A stretch of DNA of 18,565 bases from OCS116 cluster bacterium (GCA_002402005.2 NVUS02000390.1:1-18565), one strand, 5' to 3'. Positions 7,212 to 14,323 are shown, counted from the first letter of the stretch. Numbers and translations: made by a program. The notes: generated from the letters alone by a model not told the origin.

Positions 7212-8057
7212 ATGGCTGGAACGAATAACCGAGAGACTTTGATTTGCGAAGGGCCGGCAATTATATTGGTCGGTGCGCAATTGGGTGAAAATATTGGCAC
7301 GGCAGCGCGTGCGATGGCTAATTTTGGTTTGCATGATTTGCGCCTAGTGCGCCCGCGTGATGGTTGGCCATCTGAAAAAGCCCGTAGCTCGTCGAGCGGT
7401 GCTTTGCATGTTGTTGACAATGCACGGGTGTTTGACACCACCGAAGAAGCGATTGAGGATTTGAATTATGTGATGGCGACCACGGCGCGCCGCCGTGATA
7501 TGGTGAAGGAAATTTATCATGCGGAACAAGCTGGTGTGATGATGCGTTCGCAAATTGATTCAGGCCATAAGGTTGGTTATTTGTTTGGGCGTGAAAAATC
7601 TGGCCTTGAAAACCACGACATTGCGTTGGCCGATGCGATTGTAACCTTTGCGGTTAATCCTGGTTTTTCATCGATTAATTTGGCGCAATCGGTTCTGTTG
7701 ATTGGCCATGAATGGTTTAAAACTCGCAAAGAAATTAGCTATGGCGATGGTGATATGGATGGGGGCGCGATACTAAAAACTGGATTGCATGACCCAGCTA
7801 ATATTCCCGCTAAAAAGCAAGATTTGGTGCGGTTTTTTGAGCATTTGGAAGGTGAGTTGGATGTGACTGGCTTTTTGCACCCACCTGAAAAACGTGATGC
7901 GATGGCGCGTAATATCCGCAATATGTTTCAGCGCTCTGCTTTGACTCACCAAGAAGTGCAGACCTTGCGCGGCATTGTGACGGCTTTGACCAAGCACAAT
8001 AGACGGGTGGCTAAAAAAGCCGTAATTGACGAGTATATTGCCAGCTTAGACAAATAG
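7212..8057 (+). CDS. trmJ: tRNA (cytidine/uridine-2'-O)-methyltransferase, TrmJ type
   Basis: A 281-residue SPOUT-class enzyme expected to 2'-O-methylate position 32 of the tRNA anticodon loop using S-adenosylmethionine. The three SPOUT motifs are clear: motif 1 NIGTAARAMANFG (27-39), motif 2 LFGREKSGL (124-132) and motif 3 NPGFSSINLAQSVLL (149-163), which together form the trefoil knot and cofactor pocket. The additional C-terminal region of about 100 residues separates TrmJ from the short TrmL type. The ribosome-binding site is modest (AGAAAG). murI starts 12 bases after the stop, so the two are probably one transcript. The exact target nucleotide is inferred from the family and is not visible in the sequence. 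Confidence 0.88.
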   Translation: MAGTNNRETLICEGPAIILVGAQLGENIGTAARAMANFGLHDLRLVRPRDGWPSEKARSSSSGALHVVDNARVFDTTEEAIEDLNYVMATTARRRDMVKEIYHAEQAGVMMRSQIDSGHKVGYLFGREKSGLENHDIALADAIVTFAVNPGFSSINLAQSVLLIGHEWFKTRKEISYGDGDMDGGAILKTGLHDPANIPAKKQDLVRFFEHLEGELDVTGFLHPPEKRDAMARNIRNMFQRSALTHQEVQTLRGIVTALTKHNRRVAKKAVIDEYIASLDK

Positions 8058-8069
8058 CCGAAAAAGTAA

Positions 8070-8861
8070 ATGCTTATGGAACAACCTGTTGGTGGACATA
8101 TTTTAGTGATTGATTCAGGTATTGGTGGCTTGGGTGTGTTGTCGCAATTGCAAAAAAGATTGCCGAAAACCCGGTTTAGCTATGTGGCTGACGAGGCATT
8201 TTTTCCTTATGGGAAATTGGATGATGAAACATTGTGTATGCGCTGTGCTGACATAGCGCGTAAGTTTGATGATGTCGGTTGTGTGGTGATTGCTTGTAAC
8301 ACGGCTAGCACCGTTGTTTTGCCGCATATGCGGGATGAGTTTGATTTCCCAATTGTGGGGATTGTGCCGGCGATTAAAGTGGCGGCACGAAATACCAAAA
8401 CCAAAGCCTTTGGTATATTGGCGACGGAAGCGACGGCTAAGGGAAAATACCTAAGTTCGATGATTGATGAATTTGCGGGAGATTGCATTGTTAAATTACA
8501 TGGCTCGAAAAATTTAGCGCGGTTGGCGGAACAAAAGCTTAATGGAAGCAGGGTGTTAATTGCAGATGTTGAGAAAGAGATTCGGCCTTTATTCACCAGT
8601 ATGCGGTTTAAAGAAACCAAGCGTATAGACCATGTTGTTTTGGGGTGCACCCATTACCCGTTTTTATTGGCCGAGTTAAAGCAGGCTGCGCCTTACGAGG
8701 TGGTTTGGATTGACCCGGCCGAAGCAGTGGCAAAACGGGTATTGAATGTGTTTAAACCCGCTGCAGATGCTGATTCTAAAGGCCGCTCTAGATATTATAC
8801 CACGGCGGAAAACTCGCATTATAAAGTGCGCAATATTGAGTTTGAGCAACTGAAGTTTTGA
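8070..8861 (+). CDS. murI: Glutamate racemase
   Basis: A 263-residue cytoplasmic enzyme that interconverts L- and D-glutamate, supplying D-glutamate for peptidoglycan. The two catalytic cysteines are present: Cys76 in ACNTAS and Cys193 in LGCTHYP, with the neighbouring His195. The substrate-binding start is IDSGIGG with Asp15, and the FPYG segment is at about 45-48. Length is normal for the family. Translation may begin at 8070 or at the second ATG at 8076; neither has a strong ribosome-binding site, and coupling with trmJ is plausible given the 12-base gap. The gene ends 23 bases from the stop of the convergent arsenate reductase gene, with no obvious terminator hairpin between them. Confidence 0.94.
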   Translation: MLMEQPVGGHILVIDSGIGGLGVLSQLQKRLPKTRFSYVADEAFFPYGKLDDETLCMRCADIARKFDDVGCVVIACNTASTVVLPHMRDEFDFPIVGIVPAIKVAARNTKTKAFGILATEATAKGKYLSSMIDEFAGDCIVKLHGSKNLARLAEQKLNGSRVLIADVEKEIRPLFTSMRFKETKRIDHVVLGCTHYPFLLAELKQAAPYEVVWIDPAEAVAKRVLNVFKPAADADSKGRSRYYTTAENSHYKVRNIEFEQLKF

Positions 8862-8883
8862 GTCTGCTCTTTAGGTTAATTGA

Positions 8884-9360
8884 TTATTCTATATGACCAA
8901 TTTTATTTAAAAAAGCGTGAGTGATTTTTGTATCGGTTTGGCGATTCACAAGTGTATGGACACGTTTTTCCAATATTTTAAATACCCGTAAAAATTCGGC
9001 ATCATCATGGCCATCCGGGTCTTCGACACCCCAATGGGTTTTGAGCGGTTGTTGGCCATTGCTGGCAATGTAAAGTGGGCAGGTTTCGGCGGCGGCATTG
9101 CCGCATACTGTGATGACGATGTCGATTTTTTGATCGCTAAATTCATCCCAAGATTTGCTGCGATAACCATCGGTTTCTATGCCTTGGGATTTGAGGGTTT
9201 TTAGGCTGGTGGGATGGACGCGGCCAGAGGGTTTGCTGCCGGCGCTAAAGGCGTTAAATTGATCGCTGCCCAAATGGTTAAAAAGTGCCTCGGCCATGAT
9301 GGAGCGGCATGAATTGCCGGTACATAAAATCAGTATGTTGAGTTTGGAATTTTTGGTCAT
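8884..9360 (-). CDS. arsC: Arsenate reductase, thioredoxin-coupled (low-molecular-weight phosphatase fold)
   Basis: A 158-residue protein of the LMW protein-tyrosine-phosphatase fold. The P-loop is CTGNSCR (Cys13 to Arg19), the CX5R signature. Two further cysteines, Cys86 in TVCGN and Cys94 in TCP, match the relay pair of thioredoxin-type ArsC, which reduces arsenate to arsenite through a cascade of three cysteines. The general-acid aspartate probably lies in WGVEDPDG (about 110-117). The relay loop is one residue longer than in the pI258 enzyme. A GGGGGC ribosome-binding site precedes the start. No arsR, arsB or acr3 is nearby, so this is an isolated arsenic gene. A perfect palindrome lies 20 bases upstream of the start. 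A plain tyrosine phosphatase is less likely given the cysteine pair. Confidence 0.87.
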   Translation of the reverse strand: MTKNSKLNILILCTGNSCRSIMAEALFNHLGSDQFNAFSAGSKPSGRVHPTSLKTLKSQGIETDGYRSKSWDEFSDQKIDIVITVCGNAAAETCPLYIASNGQQPLKTHWGVEDPDGHDDAEFLRVFKILEKRVHTLVNRQTDTKITHAFLNKIGHIE

Positions 9361-9379
9361 ATTGCCCCCATAATTAAAA

Positions 9380-9394
9380 CTAATTCAGAATTAG
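9380..9394. promoter_or_regulatory. Perfect 7-1-7 palindrome upstream of arsC (candidate operator)
   Basis: CTAATTC, a single A, then its exact reverse complement GAATTAG, centred 27 bases before the arsC start. Its position at a probable -10 region fits a repressor operator, but the sequence is not one I can assign to ArsR or any named regulator. Confidence 0.35.
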
Positions 9395-9437
9395 CAGAAA
9401 AGCTGCGCAAAACAAGGCTTAATATATAGTTTGATGC

Positions 9438-9466
9438 TTGACAGGCTGGGGGAATTTGACTAAAAA
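9438..9466 (+). promoter_or_regulatory. Candidate promoter of rpsD
   Basis: A perfect TTGACA (9438-9443) is followed after 17 bases by TAAAAA (9461-9466), a 4-of-6 match. It lies about 130 bases before the rpsD start and would leave a leader of roughly 120 bases that contains the short palindrome GGCAT-GT-ATGCC (9523-9534). The rest of the 9361-9596 spacer shows no gene. Confidence 0.45.
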
Positions 9467-9596
9467 CCAACAAGAATTGCTGTGTCGCATTTATGTGATG
9501 GGTAATTCGTAGAAAAGTCTGTGGCATGTATGCCTGTCGGTTTGATTGAGAATGAACTTAATCTGGCTTAGGAAGACAATATTAATTGGAAATAAG

Positions 9597-10217
9597 ATGA
9601 CAAAACGTCACTCTGCAAAATATAAAATTGATCGCCGTATGGGCGAAAACATTTGGGGCCGTGCAAAAAGCCCTGTAAACCGTCGTGATTATGGCCCAGG
9701 TGAACATGGCCAAGGCCGTAAAGGTAAGCCTTCTGACTTTGGCATTCAGCTAAAAGCTAAACAGAAGCTTAAAGGCTATTATGGCAACATTTCGGAAAAA
9801 CAATTCCGCTCTATCTTTAAAGAAGCTAGCCGTATCAAAGGTGATACAAGCGAAAACCTTATTGGTTTGCTAGAACGCCGTTTGGACACCATTGTTTACC
9901 GTGCTAAATTTGTACCGACAGTATTTGCTGCACGCCAATTTGTGAACCATGGCCACGTAACTGTAAACGGCCAACGTGTGAACATTCCTTCATACCGTGT
10001 TAAAACTGGTGATGTTGTACAAATTCGCGAAAAAAGCCGCCAACTAGAAATCGTATTGATTGCGGTTGACCTAGCTGAACGTGATGTACCTGATTACATG
10101 ACTGCTGAACATGGTGGCACAATGAGCGCTACATTAAACTCAATCCCTAACTTGGCAGATGTACCTTATCCAGTACAAATGGAACCAAACCTAGTGGTTG
10201 AATTTTACTCACGTTAA
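9597..10217 (+). CDS. rpsD: 30S ribosomal protein S4
   Basis: A 206-residue primary 16S rRNA-binding protein of the small subunit. It starts [14 protein letters not shown], followed by the conserved segment [20 protein letters not shown]. The S4 RNA-binding domain covers about 95-155 and includes [13 protein letters not shown] and [14 protein letters not shown]. The N-terminal zinc-binding cysteines found in some S4 proteins are absent. The start at 9597 has GGAAATAAG upstream; the in-frame extension back to 9546 is rejected because it has no family resemblance. It stands alone rather than in the alpha operon, as is usual in alphaproteobacteria. Codon use leans to AAC, TTC, GTA and CGT, unlike its neighbours, as expected for a highly expressed gene. 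A strong terminator follows. Confidence 0.98.
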   Translation: MTKRHSAKYKIDRRMGENIWGRAKSPVNRRDYGPGEHGQGRKGKPSDFGIQLKAKQKLKGYYGNISEKQFRSIFKEASRIKGDTSENLIGLLERRLDTIVYRAKFVPTVFAARQFVNHGHVTVNGQRVNIPSYRVKTGDVVQIREKSRQLEIVLIAVDLAERDVPDYMTAEHGGTMSATLNSIPNLADVPYPVQMEPNLVVEFYSR

Positions 10218-10257
10218 GCGTGACAATGGAAGCGTAATGCTTCTGATACGAATTAAG

Positions 10258-10289
10258 AAAGCCCCGAATGGAAACATTCGGGGCTTTTT
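10258..10289 (+). terminator. Rho-independent terminator of rpsD
   Basis: A perfect 13-base-pair stem (10258-10270 with 10275-10287) closed by a GAAA tetraloop and followed by a T run. It begins 40 bases after the rpsD stop. A short hairpin (GAAGC with GCTTC) lies just before it. It may also weakly serve the convergent protease gene. Confidence 0.95.
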
Positions 10290-10311
10290 GTTTTGGGTGT
10301 AATGTTTTGGC

Positions 10312-12246
10312 TTAGCCAAAATCATAATCTGTTTGCCATGTGGTGAATTCTGCACCTGTGAGGCCGAGGTCGGCGGCGGTGACGGCAGTGAGGCCATCAT
10401 CGAATGTTAACTGTTCTACACTGTGCAAAATGTCAAATTTTGTAGCGTCGGCAATGTTGGTGACCACAAGCTGTGTGCCATCACCTTTGGTGAAGCTAAA
10501 ATCGGCCTTGTTGCCTTTAAAGGTGATGCCGTCAGTGCCGGTATTGCCCGTATAGAAATCATTGAGCAATTCGCCAAAGAAATTATCCACGCCAGTTGTG
10601 CCCCAGAAAGTGTCGTTAATATTGCCACCAAGGCCGCCAGCATCATTGACCATTTCATTATTTAAATTGTCAGCATATAGGCGCTCGAACTCGCCATTTA
10701 CTGGCAAGGAAGCGAGGGCAAGATTGCCACCGGTAAAGGTGAAGCTTTCGACATTGGTGAAGGTATTTGAGCCATATTTAATGCCAGTAATGTCTTGAAT
10801 GATGACCGTTGTGCCGGCCACATAGATTTGATAATTGCCAACGGCTGAATTGAAATCGGCTTTGTCGGTGCCTGTGCCGCCTTCGACCGTATCATTGCCT
10901 TTGCCGATGTAGAAAACATCATTGCCAGCGCCGCCATTGACGGTGTCGTGGCCATTTTCATCGAAGAATGTATCATTGCCGCCATTGCCAGTGAGGATGT
11001 TGTTGGCATGGTTGCCGTTGATTAAATCATTGCCAGAACCGCCGGTGGCGTTTTCGACCACCACGCCTTTGGCGATGACATAGCCGCCTAATGTATTGGC
11101 GTATTTGCCGCCGAAACTTGGGCCATTTATCGAAACGCTATCATCATTAGTGAGGATTTGGGAGAAGAAGCCGCCGGCATAATATTTAGCGTCGGTAATC
11201 TCGGAGCGATAATCGCCAAACAAAGTGGCATAATAATCACTGGTGGAAACGCGGCCTAAAGTCTCGACCAAGTCAACGTCGTTGTTGTTGCGATCTAATG
11301 TGGCAGTGTTTAGGTTGAGTAATGCGCGGTTGGCGCCGGCATATCTGATTTCATCCGTGCCGCCATTGTCCCACACGGTGTAATAGGCGCGGCCGATGGA
11401 TATTGTGCCATCGCTGCCATCTAGATCACGGGCGGTGGTTTTGGCATCGGTAAGCATATATGATGTGCCGCCGACATGAGTGCTGGTATTGGCGCCATAT
11501 AGATATTGTAGCGAAGCCAAGTTGATGGGGGTGTAATTGACAAAATTGCCAAAATTAAAGGCGGAATTAATGCTGAAACCACCGCCACCGGTATCGGTTT
11601 TAATCACTTTGCGGCTGTCATCGGAATATTTGTATGACATCAAGTCATATTTATTGTCATTCAGCTCAATGAAGGGGGCATCGGCCGGGACAGAGGCGTG
11701 CGGATGAGCCAGACCTAAGAAATGGCCAAATTCGTGCAAGATTGTGATGGTGCGTTCATTGCTGCCACCAAGCTCTGATTCGGCCACTGTGCCGGTGTGA
11801 AATGGTGATTTGTTGAACAGGACGATGCCGGCATCATCGCCATCGTTCTTGCCATCCATATCATATGACGGCACCACAAATGAAATGCCGGTGGTGCTGC
11901 TGCCACTTAAATCATTTACCGCTGTCCAGCGAATGTCCGAACCTGAAAAGCTGGCAGAGGCAGAGAAATTTAGATTGATAATTTCGGCCGCCATGGTGAG
12001 TGCCGAATTGACATCTGCGCCCCAATTGGCATTGCTGCCCCAGATGTCGCCATCGAATGTGGCATTGATACCAAAATCATTTCTATAATTATTAAATATT
12101 GATGTGTCTGCCTGAGTGAAGAAGGAATAGCTTATGGTTTGGCCCGGCGTGAAGTATTTATTGGTTGCGCCACTTGCCGTATTCTTTAAATTTAGCTGCA
12201 GCAACTCATCACTTGATGTGGCTTTTGTTGATGTATTTAGGCTCAT
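10312..12246 (-). CDS. Serralysin-like RTX zinc metalloprotease (M10), predicted type I secretion substrate
   Basis: A 644-residue predicted extracellular protease. The catalytic motif is HEFGHFLGLAHPH: His171, His175 and His181 would bind zinc and Glu172 would be the base. The Met-turn is LMSYKY with Met203. Residues from about 402 to 460 carry glycine-aspartate RTX nonapeptides (GGSGND, GNGGND, GGAGND, GKGND) that bind calcium. Two copies of a module ending in VE-x-hydrophobic-x-F follow (TNVESFTFTGG and HSVEQLTFDDG). There is no N-terminal signal peptide, consistent with C-terminal type I export, but no ABC exporter, membrane-fusion protein or inhibitor gene is nearby. The protein is longer than the usual 470-480, partly from an insertion of some 55 residues at about 319-386. 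An AGGGG ribosome-binding site supports the start. It is transcribed divergently from the TbpB-like gene. Confidence 0.92.
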   Translation of the reverse strand: MSLNTSTKATSSDELLQLNLKNTASGATNKYFTPGQTISYSFFTQADTSIFNNYRNDFGINATFDGDIWGSNANWGADVNSALTMAAEIINLNFSASASFSGSDIRWTAVNDLSGSSTTGISFVVPSYDMDGKNDGDDAGIVLFNKSPFHTGTVAESELGGSNERTITILHEFGHFLGLAHPHASVPADAPFIELNDNKYDLMSYKYSDDSRKVIKTDTGGGGFSINSAFNFGNFVNYTPINLASLQYLYGANTSTHVGGTSYMLTDAKTTARDLDGSDGTISIGRAYYTVWDNGGTDEIRYAGANRALLNLNTATLDRNNNDVDLVETLGRVSTSDYYATLFGDYRSEITDAKYYAGGFFSQILTNDDSVSINGPSFGGKYANTLGGYVIAKGVVVENATGGSGNDLINGNHANNILTGNGGNDTFFDENGHDTVNGGAGNDVFYIGKGNDTVEGGTGTDKADFNSAVGNYQIYVAGTTVIIQDITGIKYGSNTFTNVESFTFTGGNLALASLPVNGEFERLYADNLNNEMVNDAGGLGGNINDTFWGTTGVDNFFGELLNDFYTGNTGTDGITFKGNKADFSFTKGDGTQLVVTNIADATKFDILHSVEQLTFDDGLTAVTAADLGLTGAEFTTWQTDYDFG

Positions 12247-12360
12247 AATTATCCCCTAGAATAAAAAAACTTTTTATTAACTATATTATTTACATATAAA
12301 ATTAAATAATGCTATTGTTTTTCACAATCAATGACAATCTGCTGACTTATTGGGGACATT
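12247..12360. promoter_or_regulatory. AT-rich divergent promoter region between the protease and the TbpB-like gene
   Basis: This 114-base spacer separates two outward-facing starts and must hold promoters for both. It is very AT-rich. For the plus-strand gene TTTACA with TATTGT about 18 bases on, or a TAAAAT box, are possible promoter elements, but neither stands out. I cannot assign a regulator site. Confidence 0.4.
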
Positions 12361-13533
12361 ATGAATATTCGTTCTATGAAAACTAAACAGATATTGCTGA
12401 AATCTGGCGTTATGGGGTTGGCATTTGTGACCTTGGTGGCATCTTCCGGTGTTACGGTTACCACTGGTGGTGGTGGCGGAACCACTGGCGGCGGTGGAAC
12501 GGGAACGGGCGGCGGTGCAGGCGGCGGAGGCGGGACGGGTTCTGGAACGCCAGTTGTTGTGGGCGTGCCTTTGGCATTGATTAACCCCAGCGCAGCTTTG
12601 GGTACTTATACTGAAGACGCCAATAAAACCAATGTGGCGGCAAATTTAACCTTCCGCGCCAATAGTGCATTTTTTGCCAATGGTGCTTATGGAAAAGTGC
12701 AAGGCCATGAAGTGAAAGCGGTTTATGGCAAAACCGAAGCGGCAACCGGCAGCACAGCGACATCTTATGTGAAAAAGGCCGGTGAATTTAGTGGTATCTT
12801 GACCAGCACGACGCATCATACCACATTAAGCCAAGCGGTAGCGACATTGAGCGCTGCGCAGTTGACTACATTAAACACATTGCGCACTGACATTAAAGCG
12901 CTTGAGATTGACATTAAAGCCAACCCAACAGATGTGAAAAAGAATAGCTTGAAAACCAAGCTAGAAGAGTTGGCGACGCTGATTTCTTATGATGGATTGC
13001 AAGTCTCGCTACGTCCCCTAGCCAGTGGAAATGGGTTTTATGGCTTGTTTGTGAATAATGATGGCGGTGATTATAAGCAATTGTCGGGTGTTTACAGCAT
13101 GGCATCGGGCAAAGCGACGGCCAATTATGCGACCTTACAGGCTGCTGGTGGCACGACAGCTTATAATAGTAAATTTAGTGGTGCAGGTGCGATTAGCGGC
13201 ATCCAGCTGATTGATTTAAAAGGCACCGGCACTGTGAGCGCTAATTTTGATGCGCAAACCATGACGGGTAATTTTGCAGTTTCGAATGAGACCAATACCG
13301 AAGCGGGTAACATTGCGTTTAGTGGCGCGATGAGTGCCAATGCTGGCGGTATAAATGGTTTGGTATTTAACAGCACTGGCGCAACTTACACCAAAACCAA
13401 GGGTGTATTGACCAATATGTCCGGCGGTAGTGCCGAGGCGGCTTTGATTGAAGGTGGCAATAGCATTATGGGTAGTGTGAGCATTACCAGTGGTGGCAAT
13501 GCTGTGGTTGGCGCATTTGGTGGCGACAAATAG
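12361..13533 (+). CDS. Glycine-rich exported protein with TbpB-like beta-barrel C-terminus
   Basis: A 390-residue predicted surface or secreted protein. Residues 1-29 look like a signal peptide with a hydrophobic core ending LVASS. A glycine-rich linker follows at 36-60. Residues about 155-210 form a charged, helix-prone segment. The C-terminal part (about 270-390) has the beta-strand pattern of TbpB-like surface lipoprotein barrels: GTGTVSANFDAQTMTGNF, an SGAMSAN strand, and the closing AVVGAFGGDK. That family binds host or environmental ligands such as metal carriers, usually after lipidation and Slam-dependent display. Here the expected lipobox cysteine is serine, and no Slam gene is nearby, so the anchoring is uncertain. 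A GGGGAC site five bases before the ATG fixes the start. The ligand is unknown, and the family call rests on pattern rather than on a single diagnostic residue. Confidence 0.7.
   Translation: MNIRSMKTKQILLKSGVMGLAFVTLVASSGVTVTTGGGGGTTGGGGTGTGGGAGGGGGTGSGTPVVVGVPLALINPSAALGTYTEDANKTNVAANLTFRANSAFFANGAYGKVQGHEVKAVYGKTEAATGSTATSYVKKAGEFSGILTSTTHHTTLSQAVATLSAAQLTTLNTLRTDIKALEIDIKANPTDVKKNSLKTKLEELATLISYDGLQVSLRPLASGNGFYGLFVNNDGGDYKQLSGVYSMASGKATANYATLQAAGGTTAYNSKFSGAGAISGIQLIDLKGTGTVSANFDAQTMTGNFAVSNETNTEAGNIAFSGAMSANAGGINGLVFNSTGATYTKTKGVLTNMSGGSAEAALIEGGNSIMGSVSITSGGNAVVGAFGGDK
12466..12540 (+). repeat. Low-complexity GGN tract coding a poly-glycine linker
   Basis: About 75 bases of imperfect GGN triplets encode glycine with interspersed threonine and alanine (residues 36-60 of the TbpB-like protein). 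It is much more GC-rich than its surroundings. The units are not exact, so strong slippage is not obvious. Confidence 0.8.
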
Positions 13534-13551
13534 TTTTAAAGAAATTCAATT

Positions 13552-13585
13552 AAAAAAGCCGCTGCAGATTTGCAGCGGCTTTTTT
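13552..13585. terminator. Bidirectional terminator between the TbpB-like gene and the pur operon
   Basis: A perfect 15-base inverted repeat (13552-13566 with 13571-13585) with a four-base loop has six A on one side and six T on the other, so it can act on both strands. It begins 18 bases after the TbpB-like stop. For the minus-strand pur operon it lies about 140 bases past the grxD stop. Confidence 0.92.
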
Positions 13586-13589
13586 GTTC

Positions 13590-13675
13590 GCCTAAAGGCT
13601 CTCTACTTTATATTAGCCCCTGCGGGCGCGAACCTCCGTTCGCTTGCAACGCCTAACGGCGATGCGCGGTCGCGC
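13590..13675. repeat. GC-rich chain of short hairpins (REP-like element candidate)
   Basis: Five small inverted repeats follow each other in about 86 bases: GCC-TAAA-GGC (13590-13599), GCCC-CTGC-GGGC (13616-13627), GCGAAC-CTCC-GTTCGC (13628-13643), CGCC-TAAC-GGCG (13650-13661) and GCGCG-GT-CGCGC (13664-13675). Four of the five have four-base loops. The second half is clearly more GC-rich than the flanks. It lies between the shared terminator and grxD, in a spacer with no gene. This is the typical setting of a dispersed palindromic element, but only one copy is visible here. Confidence 0.5.
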
Positions 13676-13724
13676 TTGCCTACGCCAATAAATTGGCTGT
13701 GGGTGTTTTCCATGCCGGAATTAT

Positions 13725-14063
13725 TTATTGTTCGGCGACTGAGTAGGCGATGCCTTTGGCATCTAATACTGAGCGGATTTCACCGGTTTCGAACATGTCG
13801 CGCAGGATATCTGCACCACCGATAAATTCGCCTTTAATGTAGACTTGTGGAATTGTCGGCCAGTCTGAATAGGCTTTGATGCCTTCACGCACTTCTTCAT
13901 TTTCTAGTACGTTTACGTCGGTATAATCGATGTTTAGATAGTTTAATATCTGTGTAGCTAGACCTGAAAAACCACATTGTGGAAAGTCTTTTGTGCCTTT
14001 CATAAACAGCACAACATCGTTGGTTTTAACTGCGTTTTCGATAAAATTTTGAGCTTCACTCAT
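13725..14063 (-). CDS. grxD: Monothiol glutaredoxin, Grx4/GrxD type
   Basis: A 112-residue CGFS-type glutaredoxin that holds and transfers [2Fe-2S] clusters with glutathione. The active site is PQCGFSG with Cys30 and Ser33. Also present are the conserved KGT at 22-24, WPTIPQ with the cis-proline at 72, and the glutathione-binding GGADI at 82-86. Length is typical. An AAAGGA ribosome-binding site supports the start at 14063. The gene follows bolA by 26 bases; Grx4 and BolA proteins form cluster-bridged complexes, and their adjacency fits that partnership. It is the last gene of the purC-purS-purQ-purL-bolA-grxD run. Confidence 0.97.
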   Translation of the reverse strand: MSEAQNFIENAVKTNDVVLFMKGTKDFPQCGFSGLATQILNYLNIDYTDVNVLENEEVREGIKAYSDWPTIPQVYIKGEFIGGADILRDMFETGEIRSVLDAKGIAYSVAEQ

Positions 14064-14089
14064 ATGTGTATTCCTTTGATAATTCTGGA

Positions 14090-14323
14090 CTATTTTGGTG
14101 TTTCGGTTTGCAAAGATAATGCATGTAAAACACCGCCCATTTTGCCTTTAAGCGCTTTGTAAACCAATTGATGTTGGCTGACGCGGCTTTTGCCAATAAA
14201 TTCTTTAGACACAACCCGTGCCATATAATGATCGCCATCACCCGCCATGTCGGTAATGGTCACTTGCGCATCAGGCAGCGCTTTGATGATCATGTCTTCA
14301 ATTTCTTTGGCTTCCATTGCCAT
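14090..14323 (-). CDS. bolA: BolA family protein
   Basis: A 77-residue BolA-fold protein, expected to work with the adjacent monothiol glutaredoxin in iron-sulfur cluster handling or iron sensing. The invariant histidine lies in RVSQHQLVYKAL (His51), and a second candidate cluster ligand is His32 in GDGDHYMARV. There is no cysteine, so it belongs to the histidine-loop type (IbaG/BolA_H) rather than the cysteine type. A second ATG two codons in could be the true start. It lies 34 bases past the purL stop and 26 before grxD, in the same operon. The name bolA is used for the family; the exact subtype is inferred. Confidence 0.92.
   Translation of the reverse strand: MAMEAKEIEDMIIKALPDAQVTITDMAGDGDHYMARVVSKEFIGKSRVSQHQLVYKALKGKMGGVLHALSLQTETPK

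Noticed and set aside
8207..8650. 147-codon minus-strand open frame across murI
   Set aside because: It is the antisense of an intact, conserved murI; the translated product has no recognisable features.
9546..9596. 17-codon extension of rpsD
   Set aside because: The S4 family starts at MTKRHS, and the ribosome-binding site sits inside the extension.
10870..11045. Repeated ATCATTGCC-like units that could suggest a repeat array or CRISPR
   Set aside because: They are the antisense of codons for the glycine-aspartate RTX repeats of the protease; unit lengths and spacers follow the nonapeptide, and there are no direct repeats of CRISPR size.
12466..12540. Glycine tract as a phase-variable simple repeat
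   Set aside because: The GGN units vary in the third base and are interrupted by threonine and alanine codons, so there is no long exact repeat for slippage.
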